21,665 nt of DNA from Gryganskiella cystojenkinii (Eukaryota; Mortierellomycota; Mortierellomycetes; Mortierellales; Mortierellaceae), in contig JAAAIG010000589.1 in NCBI GenBank assembly GCA_015852425.1, positions 3,229 through 24,893 on the forward strand, written 5' to 3'. Both the position numbers and the translations under genes were made by a program. How positions within the stretch are numbered: the stretch's first letter is position 1; each line of letters begins with the position of its first letter. The notes under the pieces are model-generated. The model searched no databases and was not told the origin of the DNA. It was given only the letters and a program-made list of their open reading frames with translations. Below, one piece after another: positions 8,550 to 17,874 of the stretch.

Positions 8550-9653
8550 AGGCAGCTGTCGTTTTTTCACGTTGCCGCGAATAATCTCCAGGCTCGTGAG
8601 TCTGTTCTCCATCCGACGTACCGTAGCTAAGAAAGTCCGTCCAAGTCAGTCGCGTATCTGACGCTGGAATACATCGATGATCGATCCCCCAGAAGTGTAC
8701 TCTTGGAAATTTGCGGGTACTTTCGCTCGCTCGCACATCCGTGTGTAGTGAAATGTTTCGAGAGCGGTACAATGCGTTGCAGGACTGTCCCAGAAATGAT
8801 GAATCACGTCTGTTGCAAGAAAATGGTCCGATTCTCCATCGAGGAAGTTACCTTTCCAGACCTCGATCATGTGCGGTTCGTTAAATAACGAGGATGAGGA
8901 GGATACGACTGAAGGCGTGTTGGAGATATCCCTAGTCCGTTGAGTCCAAGGGATCGCAAATGGAGTACGCGGACTTGAGCTGTTGTTGCTCCTGCAATGG
9001 TGGTGGGATAAATCCAGGCGATTTGGTAAGTACGAGTGTCAATATATCTCCTTGATCGACGGCGCCGATGGATCTAGGACCAAAGGACCTCATTGACGGT
9101 CGTTCCAGATCGGGGCAAGTGTTCAACAAAGAACCGGGCATCACAGATCCTGTTCCGTCGGACAGGGCGATATGGAGTTCTCGGAGACCTATACTAGGGA
9201 GAGAATAGGAAAAAATATCAAACGTGAAAAGTGAAAAGTTCCGTGTAAAGTGCCCATTTTTCAAGCCTAGAGAGTTTATGCGCGAGGAGACTCACGTTCA
9301 AACTCTTTGTTCATCAACAGGTCATGGACCGATGGAAAGACTGTCCTGGTCCATTTCCTTTGGATATCGTAATAGCTCTCGACTGACCGGTCGTTCCTAC
9401 ACGGCTCTAGCTGAGCCGAGATTGTGAAATGATCCGTATTAGGGAGTCGAGTCCGAAAATCTTGTCTCCAAGACTGTCCATTATGTGTCCCAGTCAGGAG
9501 GAGATGATGTCTTAAAAGAGGCGTGACCGATGTAGAACCACTGACAACAAACCCGGGCTACCACCGTCCTGAGCGTCCTCTGGTCCAAGAGTCTGAAAAT
9601 GTGTCCGCGGACCTCGGGGATCTGGATGAGGATGGCCAGTAATATCGTCAGTG
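8550..9653 (-). pseudogene. F-box/LRR pseudogene, multiply frameshifted and 3'-truncated
   Basis: Read on the minus strand, it is a decayed sister of the gene at 3131. The leader CACTGACGAT (9653-9644) is identical to that gene's, but the start codon is ATT instead of ATG (9643-9641). The F-box follows (IPEVRGHIFRLLDQRTL, RVCCQWFYIG), then a small deletion near 9515 shifts the frame into HNGQSWRQDFRTRL. The intron is at the same place as in the sister gene: donor GAAC|GTGAGT (GT at 9295-9294), acceptor TATAG ending at 9189, resuming RLRELHIALSDG. LRR pieces follow: LLNTCPDLE, then after a stop at 8932-8934 HCTALETFHY, FPRVHFWGIDHRCI and ENRLTSLEI, in different frames broken near 8708 and 8610. 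The C-terminal third is missing. Confidence 0.85.
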
Positions 9654-10066
9654 ATGGATGAATGCGTAATGAATAAATGAACGAATGAACTCTTTCGAAA
9701 AATGCACCGTTCCCTGCAAAGGGACGTGCGTTAAAAATTTAAGCTTTTTGCCACCAATTTAGACGGCGTCTTTCACAATGTTGCATATCGCATATCGACC
9801 GGTCACATGACAGTATTTTACTAATCGTTAGTGTAGCAATAAAAAAACCACAATGTGTGATTGAAGCAAAATTACTATGATAATAATAATGAGTGAGCAT
9901 GCGCTCCTCCTTTTCACACTTCCTTCCTTCCTCCGCTCCTCCGCTCCTTCGCTCTCTCTCGCTCTCTCTCGCTCTCTCTGTCTCTCTCTCAATCACAATT
10001 AAGCAGTCAATCTATTGTTCACGCCAGTTATAACACTCACGCGAACCCTCCAATTCCGACTCCTCG
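9654..10066. promoter_or_regulatory. CRN promoter and leader region
   Basis: 413 bases between the decayed F-box copy and the CRN start. The left part is AT-rich; about 9905-9991 is almost pure pyrimidine on the + strand; the last 70 bases form an A/C-rich leader before the ATG. An open frame on the minus strand here (9739-9996) encodes only arginine/glutamate/serine runs from the CT tract and is not a gene. No clear TATA box was found. Confidence 0.45.
9951..9990 (+). repeat. CT microsatellite in the CRN leader
   Basis: Four near-perfect ten-base units of GCTCTCTCTC type, the last degenerate. It lies 77 bases before the CRN start codon. CT tracts of this kind precede several genes here and probably act as promoter or leader elements; repeat-number variation between isolates is likely. 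Confidence 0.75.
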
Positions 10067-13000
10067 ATGCCGCCAAAGAAAAAAAACAAAGTGAAAAGGA
10101 AAGCAACATCAAGTGGCAATCTCGGACAGGGATCAGCAGGGAGCTCAACGAGCCAACCACAGAGTTCTACGAGCCATTCCATCGCGGTGGACACATCTTC
10201 TCAACCAGTCCCCCCTGCATCCGCCACACCCGGTATCCCCAAGGCCGACATCGCGACTCTGAGATGTCTCGTGAACGGCCATACCATTTCAAAATCCTTC
10301 AGGCTGACCCTTTCGAAGGTTGTTAAGCCAGAGACTGTCGAGGAGCTTAGAACCATCATCCACTCCGAAAAGCCAGTCTGGTTTAAGGATCTGGAAGCAG
10401 AGGATCTCACTCTCTGGCGCGTCTCGATCCCTTTCACAGATGACGACGACCAAATCCGCATCAAACTCAGCGACATCCCTACCGTCTCCAAGGATGTCGC
10501 TATCGACTCCAACATGAAGAAGAAGCTGAGCTCTGCAACACCCCTTTCCAAGGCACTCTCTGATGGCCTCGCAGATGGAGCCGTTCACATCGTCGTCGAG
10601 CTACACTCACAAGGTAAAATAACAGGCTTGGCTTTCGCAATTGCATAAACTTGAACATAAAAGGCTATTGTATTGGGATGTCCATTCGTGTTATTTACCC
10701 TCGTTTTTATTTACTTGCGACATAAAGCTATTATGTGTTTATTATCGCATAGATCCGATTCCTACTTCATACGCAGGTATGGCTTTACTTCCCCTTTGGT
10801 GAATTAGACTCTTCTTGAACACCTTGCACATGGACTTGTCCATTGTACTAACTCTATTTTTGTTCATCTATTTTTTGCTCTACTATTCCTGCTCCTAGTT
10901 GCTCCTGCGCAAGTTCATGGTTCTCTCTTGCCAACATTCCGCTCTGATGCTCTGCTCTCTGGTGAGTTCAACCCTACGCTTTAGCTTGAGTTTCTCGGTG
11001 CTGCCTCCTAGGGTGATGATCGGATTTTGGGGGTGGGGTCATTTCTATTTGTAGCTATTTTCTAATCAATATTCTTGAATTGTAATATTCTTGAATTGTA
11101 GTTTGCGATATCATCAAACAGATTGTCTCGCATCTCCCTCGTTTGCATGCAACAATTCCCGGCGATATTATGCCCCTGAAGGATCGCGATTTCACGCCCG
11201 CCGTTAGGTTGATTACACATAATGTGAAGTTTCGCCAGGAAGGAAGCGACTCAAAGTCAAACTTTCACATGATCGTCAGTGGTGGAGCCCCCGGCATAGG
11301 TATGCTATTCATCATTGGCACATAGAGTCTAGGTGGTAATTTCTAGTAATTTCTAGTTTATTTACTCACCTCAAACTATGTATTATAGGGAAAACCCGGT
11401 TTGGCAAGGAATTGTTCAGTCACCTTGCTGGCAGTTGGCTCCCTCCTGAATGGGCGGAAAACAACCTGCAGTTTGAATATCTTAAAATGGACTTCGGAAA
11501 CGGGATCGCACTCAATATGGCGGACAATGGTTGTGACAATCCAAGCATCATCATTGGCCATCGGATCGCCTATTGCTTTTTCATTGAGGGAAAATACGAA
11601 ATGACGTTTCAACGTTTTCAGGCTCTGATCGAGGGCCATATCAATCTATTCACAATTGACCGTGCTAACGTGGCCATCTTGGAGCATCTCGGCCTTCCGG
11701 AGTATTTCGACCCTCAGGACCCTCGACGACTCTTCCTGTTTTTACATATTGACGAGTTTCAGCTTATCGATAAATGGGATGTAGACAATGCGACGAGAAA
11801 ACACCTACAAATCTTCAAGGACATGATCAGATGTCTTGCGATATACATGCAACCCCCAGCTACTAACATTTTCGTTCAGACATTTCTCTCGGGGACAGCG
11901 CCTCAAGCTATTATCGCAGCCCAAGAGCCATCACGGACTTCATTCGGATTTGTCAGGACTCCATTACTATCATCCCACTCAATGTTCGAAATTGCAGGAC
12001 ATTATGCGGAAAAATACGGTGCTGAGAAATACGACTGTGGCGCATATAAATGGAAGCTCTGTCGGCAATTCCTTGAGGTTTTGGAGGACACCGGAGGACT
12101 GCCCCGAGCCCTTGAGCTTCTCTTTGGGCAGTGCTTCCTACTCGGACATGGTGGAAAGGGATTCTTTCGTGGCATCAACAACCAGAACTTTAACACCATC
12201 TTTACGAACGTCAAGAATGGTCTCCAAACGCGTTACAAGATCTACGGTGCTGTTGCAGCAAAAAAGAAATTAGCGTTAATGCTTCTTCATACCAGTATCA
12301 CCGGACGTCCTGTCATTCGAGAAGAATTGATGGACCCAGACGACGAAAACTCTGCTGTCGCACGTTTGGAGCAGGATGCACATATTATCCTCGACGCCTG
12401 CAACTCTTCTGGCACTCTATTTACCATCAAGATGCCCCTTTTCTTTGTCTGCCTGTACAATGACATATTACGTGTTGTTGATTATGAAATACAGGAAAGA
12501 CTACGGGTGCGAAGTGGTATGCCTTGGCAGGACTGGGAGATATTCGTGGCAAATTTCGAGGTATTTCGCAACAACCTGCTGATCAACCTTGGACGTCAAA
12601 CGGCACATCTGTCGGAATTGTATCCCGGCGCCTTTGGTACTCCAAACACACTGGATCTTGAAGTGAAACTGGAAAGGCTTTCTGTCCGCCAAGCGAAGGA
12701 ACAGTTCCCATCTCGAACTTTGACCGATAGAATCACCGCTGAATCTATTCCCTGGGAGCACGGCAAGGATGTGATTGTGAATGACAAATCCGCTGCTTGG
12801 GGGGATGCCTTCGTTGCGAGGGAAACTACTCAAGGCGACAAGATCGTCAATATCCACCAGGATAAATTCTACTACAACTCGGCCGAATTCACACTGGATC
12901 ATCTCTCAGATGAACACCAAAAGAACCTTGATGGCTCCAATTCTGCGAAACTCAATCTAAAGCTTCGCAAAACTTTGGCGTCATACCGACATATAACAAT

Positions 13001-13337
13001 CATTTTCACAACCCAACCGTTCGTTGGCGAGGTCAAGCGAGACGATCGACTTGTTATTTCGATGGACAACTTCAAAGAATACTTCGGCCCAGTTTTCGCT
13101 GTGCATGCCAACTTTGCCTTGACTCGGATCAACCCCAATTTCTTGGAGCAAGCCAGGATGAAGGAATATATTCCTGGGATAAGTGATGTCAATGCGCCGT
13201 TAACTGTGGCAAAAAGGCCGTTCACATCTCTTAAGGACTTCTACAAGAAAATCCCTCGTGCCAAGACTGCCATCAAGAAATACGAGGACGACCACCCTGG
13301 GAAGAAAGTCAAGTTGGACTTCTACCCATTCAATTAA
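10067..13337 (+). CDS. Crinkler (CRN) family protein, five exons
   Basis: Exons are 10067-10613, 10753-10776, 10899-10961, 11102-11299 and 11389-13337; all four introns are GT-AG and phase 1, giving 926 residues. Residues 1-63 are a basic, Ser/Pro/Gln-rich extension starting PPKKKNKVKRK, a likely nuclear localisation signal. About 64-182 is the CRN ubiquitin-like header (TLRCLVNG, LTLWRVSIP). A short linker from the small exons leads to a P-loop NTPase: Walker A GGAPGIGKT (272-280, split by intron 4), Walker B LFLFLHIDEF (392-401), a sensor-like NIFVQTFLSGT (437-447) and a GLPL-like GGLPRALE (513-520) as in STAND ATPases. The C-terminal part has WGDAF (748-752) and IHQDK (766-770), compatible with a PD-(D/E)XK nuclease fold, and ends in the typical DFYPF tail. 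No signal peptide is visible. CRNs are known as effectors or as genome-conflict proteins; the role here is inferred. Confidence 0.9.
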
Positions 13338-13394
13338 CGATTCAGTAAGAAGTGAAGGTTTAGAGTCCCCTTATGCCGCCCAAATCTCAATCGA

Positions 13395-13400
13395 AATAAA
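13395..13400 (+). terminator. Polyadenylation signal of the CRN gene
   Basis: AATAAA lies 57 bases after the CRN stop codon and just before the retrotransposon fragment, so the CRN 3' end is complete and lies outside the inserted debris. Confidence 0.5.
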
Positions 13401-13409
13401 ACGAAAGCT

Positions 13410-13690
13410 CTATTTTTTCGAATGAAAAATATCGAATTCGAAAATATAGAGAACGTTCTCTGGGTCTTGATCATCCGTTTTATGATCAACGATTTCTCTG
13501 ACCTCGTATGTTTCTGTTTCGTCAAAGTCGTCCAGAACGAGCTTGAGCTGTGATGGTGCATAATGTCGACCTAGTAGCTCGCCAGTTCCATCTTTCAACT
13601 CATATACTCCATTGATAGTTCGTCTCGTAACAGTATATGGTCCCTCATATCGCGGAGAGAGCGTCATAACAAAAGATGGAGCATGAAGGA
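13410..13690 (-). mobile_element. Ty3/gypsy retrotransposon fragment (integrase C-terminus and chromodomain start)
   Basis: The minus-strand frame reads HAPSFVMTLSPRYEGPYTV, then NGVYELKDGTGELLGRHY, APSQLKLV and YEVREIVDHK, ending at a TAG at 13410-13412. The YEGPYTV and APSQLKLV elements are the usual end of the integrase of chromodomain-bearing Ty3/gypsy (chromovirus) elements, and YEVREIVDHK is the first strand of the chromodomain, which is cut off after VLYI. A TGA lies upstream in the same frame near 13706, so only about 95 codons remain. No long terminal repeat, reverse transcriptase or RNase H sequence is nearby: it is a dead fragment. It lies tail-to-tail with the CRN gene. Confidence 0.8.
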
Positions 13691-13873
13691 TCGATGGCAG
13701 AAGAAATCAAAGAGCGATAAGGGGACAAATGAGAATATGGCCGTCTTGCACCGCACATTACCCTACCCAAAATTTCATGTTTTACTCCTGTGACCTTGTT
13801 CATGTTTCATAGCGCAAGTACCAACAGATTGAGACGGTCTTGATGTATTGTTTCTTTTTTTTGATCCATTTTA

Positions 13874-16375
13874 TTATTGTATAAGATCGTGAAAGCGGTG
13901 ATCATGGACACTAGCTTCACAAATAATCTCGATCTCGGATCTTAGCTTTTGTAGATCCCGTTGGATACGTTTCGAATCGTCGATGACGGCTTTAGCCAGC
14001 TGACCATCGCGACAACCCCCAAACGACAGCCTGAGTTGTTCCATCCATGGCCAAGGTTTTTGTTGTTGTTGTCTTTGTTGCTGTAGGAATAGGTCTGAGG
14101 GCCTCTGGGGTTGTTGTACGAGTCCTGATACACTTGCTTTGTTGTCGTCGCCTTCGTCGTTATTGTTTTGGTGTTGCTGGTAGTGCTGGTGGTGGTGACT
14201 GCGATCGCAGTCGCAGTCGCAGTCGCGGCAATTGAAAGACCAATGTTTTTGAGCCAAGAGACGTGCCTCGATATCCAGAGTGGATCCACAGAACTTTATG
14301 TCCGCCAGACCATCGACTATAGGGGTCGCTCGATCATGATCCGTAAGGTATCGGTTCTCCTTTTGCAACGCTTGCATCTCACACCGTTTCGTTTCCAGAT
14401 CCTTGTCTTTATCGAGATCCAAATCAATTTCGACCGAGGCGAACCTGGACAGTGACTCCATCATATCGAGACAAACCTGAGGACTATCTGGGGAGGACGG
14501 GTGGCGAAAGAACGATAGGACGAGACTTGAAAACTGTTGCTGTACCCTAGGCATTGATGACGAAGACGATGGGTGGACATGATTCCAGCCTTGAATCCAT
14601 GTCATGGTCCCAGGGATGTACCGATTATCCAGGCTATGGACGGCATAAAATCTCGAATAGATCGCGAGTCGTCGAAGTGAATTCAGTCGGGTCAACAACA
14701 AGAGTCCACTCTCGAGTGAGAACAACTGACAATCCATGATCAACTTCAGGTCTAGGAGTTTGGGGCAGACCCGAGACAGGTAACCAAAGGTAAGTCGGGA
14801 CATTGTCGGAGGGCCTGGCAGACTCTTTGAGCCTCCATTATCGATCCTCAGCGAAAGCGTCCTCAGCCCTCGACACGCCCAGATTGAGTCGACTTCGTGG
14901 TCGCAATCCTGTAGTTTCCGTCGTTTTCCCCAGAAAACATCGGTCTTCAACGACAATTGGTCGAGATTGAGGTGGAGCAACAATGGGGAGGCACACAAGA
15001 ACCGATGCAGACTTAATTCACAATTATGAGAGGTCCAACCGCCTAGAACGAAGTCGAGAGTTGTCAACCGGTTCTCGATGGAATGAGTCATCAATGCTTG
15101 CCAGGTTAGATTCGACTCATGTACACACCGACTGTCGATCGCCCAGGATTCGATTCTTGGAAACAGATGTATCGGAATATGAGTCCGGTTCTCCTCACAA
15201 CTGTTGTACCGAATCGTGTGAAGCTCAGGACAGAGATCCGCGAGGGCTCTCCATAACTGGCGTCGTGAGCTGATATCCTCGGGTGAAGGATCTGGGACAT
15301 GATCGGCCGTTAAAACGACAGAAGGTTTTGGGTGTCGAATATCCAGTAAAGAGAGTTCCCTCAGATTTGGAAGCCGTGGCACGAGAATTGTTGCGAGGAC
15401 TCGGGGATTGAGAGTCAAACTTTTTAGACGCAGTACTCGAAGAGGAAGGGGCTCTCTAGTGCTGTTACTGTTGTTGATATAGCTTTCACTGCCCTCGGTA
15501 CCGTTACTGCTACCCTCGCCATGATTCTCCTGAGCAGGAGAAACAGCGGTCCCGACGATTTCAAGCCAAGGGTACTCCCAGAATGGCGCGTTACCGTCGG
15601 TCTTCCAACCAACGCAACTCAACGACAGTCGCAGGAGGTTCGGACATGGGTTCAGCATGGAATCGAGTCGAACTATGAGTGTTTCCTTTGGTAGATCCAT
15701 GACGAGCTCTTGTAATTGAAGTAGTCGTAAACCTGTAAAAGTGGCTGAAGAGGTAGGGTCGAACCAGCTCATGATCTTGTCGTGATCGCTCATCCGGCCC
15801 TCACTGAGGTACAGATAAAGTTCCTTTATACCGAGTTCATTTTGTAGTCGGGTATGATCCTGTTGGGCCTGCGACTGCACGCCATCACCACCGTTGTTGT
15901 CGGTTTCGATTCTGTTATTGCTACTGTTCCTACTGCGGAGAATGATGTTCCTGTTCTTCTTGTTCGTGTTCTCTACGGCATAATGGTGGGTCCATTCCAA
16001 CTCGGTCCGTAACGATTCCGTCATTTGTTCCCACGAGCCCCTATCCCAGCTCACCCTGAAATCGTAATATATTGGAGGCCATGGTAATACCCAGGGCGAA
16101 GGAGCCTTGCCAACCGTGAGTCGATGGTCAACCTTGGAGAGGCGTGAACGAAGGTTTTTTCTCCTGAAGGTTTTGGAGTCTAGATGATGCAACTGCAAGG
16201 AGTGCCGAAAACTCTTCTGGGCGACGTAGAACCACTTACGGGAGACCCGGGCCGCAACAAACTTGAGGGTGTATTGATCGAGGAATATGAAGATGAGCTG
16301 CAGAAGCTCTGTGAGCTCGACGACAGGAGAAGGCGGTTTATTGACCGTGCGATTCCATTGAAATATGGAGTACAT
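13874..16375 (-). CDS. F-box/LRR protein, intact single exon
   Basis: 833 codons from ATG (16373-16375) to TAA (13874-13876); the frame is open three codons further upstream but only from a TTG. The F-box is at about residues 15-57 (VVELTELLQLIFIFLDQYTL, then RKWFYVA). LRR elements of the CPxLxxLxL type recur (CPNLLRLSLS, CPELHTIRYN, CPKLLDLKLI), as do the family signatures FPRIESWAIDSRC and FGYLSRVC. The C-terminus has the shared GLADIKFCGSTLDIEARL block, then a low-complexity insert of alternating Asp-Cys and runs of His, Gln and Asn, then WPWMEQLRLSFGG. Role: probable substrate adaptor of an SCF ubiquitin ligase, substrate unknown. It has no intron where the copies at 3131 and 9653 have one. 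An AATAAA (13870-13875) overlaps the stop codon. Confidence 0.9.
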   Translation of the reverse strand: MYSIFQWNRTVNKPPSPVVELTELLQLIFIFLDQYTLKFVAARVSRKWFYVAQKSFRHSLQLHHLDSKTFRRKNLRSRLSKVDHRLTVGKAPSPWVLPWPPIYYDFRVSWDRGSWEQMTESLRTELEWTHHYAVENTNKKNRNIILRSRNSSNNRIETDNNGGDGVQSQAQQDHTRLQNELGIKELYLYLSEGRMSDHDKIMSWFDPTSSATFTGLRLLQLQELVMDLPKETLIVRLDSMLNPCPNLLRLSLSCVGWKTDGNAPFWEYPWLEIVGTAVSPAQENHGEGSSNGTEGSESYINNSNSTREPLPLRVLRLKSLTLNPRVLATILVPRLPNLRELSLLDIRHPKPSVVLTADHVPDPSPEDISSRRQLWRALADLCPELHTIRYNSCEENRTHIPIHLFPRIESWAIDSRCVHESNLTWQALMTHSIENRLTTLDFVLGGWTSHNCELSLHRFLCASPLLLHLNLDQLSLKTDVFWGKRRKLQDCDHEVDSIWACRGLRTLSLRIDNGGSKSLPGPPTMSRLTFGYLSRVCPKLLDLKLIMDCQLFSLESGLLLLTRLNSLRRLAIYSRFYAVHSLDNRYIPGTMTWIQGWNHVHPSSSSSMPRVQQQFSSLVLSFFRHPSSPDSPQVCLDMMESLSRFASVEIDLDLDKDKDLETKRCEMQALQKENRYLTDHDRATPIVDGLADIKFCGSTLDIEARLLAQKHWSFNCRDCDCDCDRSHHHQHYQQHQNNNDEGDDNKASVSGLVQQPQRPSDLFLQQQRQQQQKPWPWMEQLRLSFGGCRDGQLAKAVIDDSKRIQRDLQKLRSEIEIICEASVHDHRFHDLIQ
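14199..14227. repeat. GCAGTC microsatellite inside the F-box/LRR coding region
   Basis: CGATCGCAGTCGCAGTCGCA and onward: about four hexamer units that encode the alternating Asp-Cys segment of the F-box/LRR protein. It is a likely source of length variation without frame loss. Confidence 0.7.
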
Positions 16376-16601
16376 AAGATACAAAAAAGCGATCGTGGGA
16401 TTGAGGAGTGAAAGAATAAAATGAAAAATAGGTCAAAGTTCATGCACACGTTCGTTTTTCGATTTCACAGGAGGCAGTTAAGGGGTGTTTTGAGCGTCTT
16501 GTGCTACTCGAACCAAAAAAAACTGTGCACATCTAACGGTCATTTGAAATCTCTCAGGGACGCCTATCATGCAAAGTCTTTGATTTGTTTATTTTTGTGT
16601 T

Positions 16602-16609
16602 CTTTTATA
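16602..16609 (-). promoter_or_regulatory. Candidate TATA box of the F-box/LRR gene at 13874-16375
   Basis: TATAAAAG on the minus strand, 227 bases before the ATG. It coincides with the 3' end of the F-box relic behind it, so the promoter of the intact copy begins right where the older copy ends. Confidence 0.4.
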
Positions 16610-17140
16610 CATCTTTGGACAGAGCTAAACCTCGAGGATGCAATGCACCCTTGACGATGACTCGAATCGGGGTATCGGGCCTCAGTTCCGTTAGGATCCT
16701 CTGGACCTGTTGCACATGGTGATGATAACCTTGGTAAGCATTCCCAAAAGACAGTGTCAAGGATTTCAAGGCAAGCGATGGTTTCATACACAGAGTACTG
16801 GCCATAGTGAAATAGTCTTACAACTTCTTCCTCCCCTCGGCCTTGGTTGTGACTTAATCGTCGCCGTTCCTCTTGCCGCTCTTTCTATAGGATCAATCGC
16901 CGAGAGAGGTACCGGAAGAGTTGTGCGCGGAGCCAGTCCTCCAAATCGAGGAGCGACCCGAAGTAAGCTCAATCCTCCAGATCATCGGCCAACATCAATT
17001 TGGCCGAGATAGGACGACCATGAGGACAATGAGGACTCTATGGTTTCTGTCCTTGATCGTCGTGGGCATCATACTCGGTTCGGAACCCATTCTGGTTTTG
17101 GAGCATCTTCATTTCGTAACTTGCTCTCGGCAGAAGGCAC
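16605..17140 (-). pseudogene. F-box/LRR C-terminal relic
   Basis: Only the tail of a fifth family member survives, on the same strand and directly upstream of the intact gene at 13874-16375. In order the minus strand reads YEMKMLQNQN (compare CEMQALQKEN in the neighbour), LADDLED-stop-AYFGSLLDLED (compare GLADIKFCGSTLDIEAR), WLRAQLFRYL, then after a further stop and a frame change PSLALKSLTLSFGN and VQRILTELRPDTPIRVIV, the family's last block. The in-frame TGA at 16969-16971 stands where the copy at 28-2472 has a tryptophan codon (LQDWEF), so it is probably a simple nonsense mutation. No F-box or LRR part was found upstream. Confidence 0.75.
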
Positions 17141-17874
17141 ACGTTCGCCAAGACGGAAATTCATGTGGTGGCAGGAAAGGCCGGATTAATACCTTCAAAA
17201 GAGGAGCGATCTGAAAACGAGGCTGCCCATGCCGGCGCATCGACGGACAACATGGTGGCTCCAAGGAAAGTCGATTGCAAATTGGTTACATCTGTTGTAA
17301 AGGGCAAAAAATGGAACTTCAGCTATCTCAAATTTTGAGATGAAGTCCCTGCGAGCATGTTCCCAGTAGGTCCGAAATACAAACTCGCAAGAACATACGG
17401 GATCTCGAAGAATATCCGGGCTACGAAGCTTTATTACCTTGACATGTTTGGCTTTCAGCCCAGCTTTATTCTCTTTGGTCCCACGATTCTGTCCATGTCT
17501 GTGGAAAGGGTCTTGAGCAGGAGTTATCCATCCCAACAAATCTATCAGAGCTGGATTAGTTCATGCGTGGAAATAGCATTGCAGCACGATTAGGGCTCGC
17601 TTCTTGGGTATTGCCAAGGCAGTACAGCAAGAGCACGCGCGGCCAACAAAGAACACGGATCCTGTTCGACCAGCAACAACAACGGATCCCGATAGAGCAC
17701 CAGAACCTGCCGAAGCAACGAGATGCAACAGCTGGGGGTGGAAGGAAGAGATTATCTGTATTTAGATGAAGAGAGTAAGAGTAAAGTAGGGGTTGTCTAT
17801 GGCTTGGTATCACGAACGGACATGCAGTTGAAAGGTGGATGTCAAGGGAAAGCAGTAATAAAACATAGTGTGCT
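17141..17874. other. Interval without a supported gene
   Basis: About 730 bases between the F-box relic and the 3' end of the PQ-loop gene. A minus-strand open frame (17195-17539) lacks an ATG and resembles nothing I know. A short frame starting ATG on the minus strand near 17250 reads MLSVDAPAWAASFSDRSSFE and stops soon after; it may belong to the relic but this is not demonstrable. A perfect 8-base inverted repeat (ATCTCAAA/TTTGAGAT) sits at 17325-17341. Confidence 0.4.

Noticed and set aside
9739..9996. An arginine/glutamate-rich open frame on the minus strand
   Set aside because: It is the translation of the CT microsatellite before the CRN gene.
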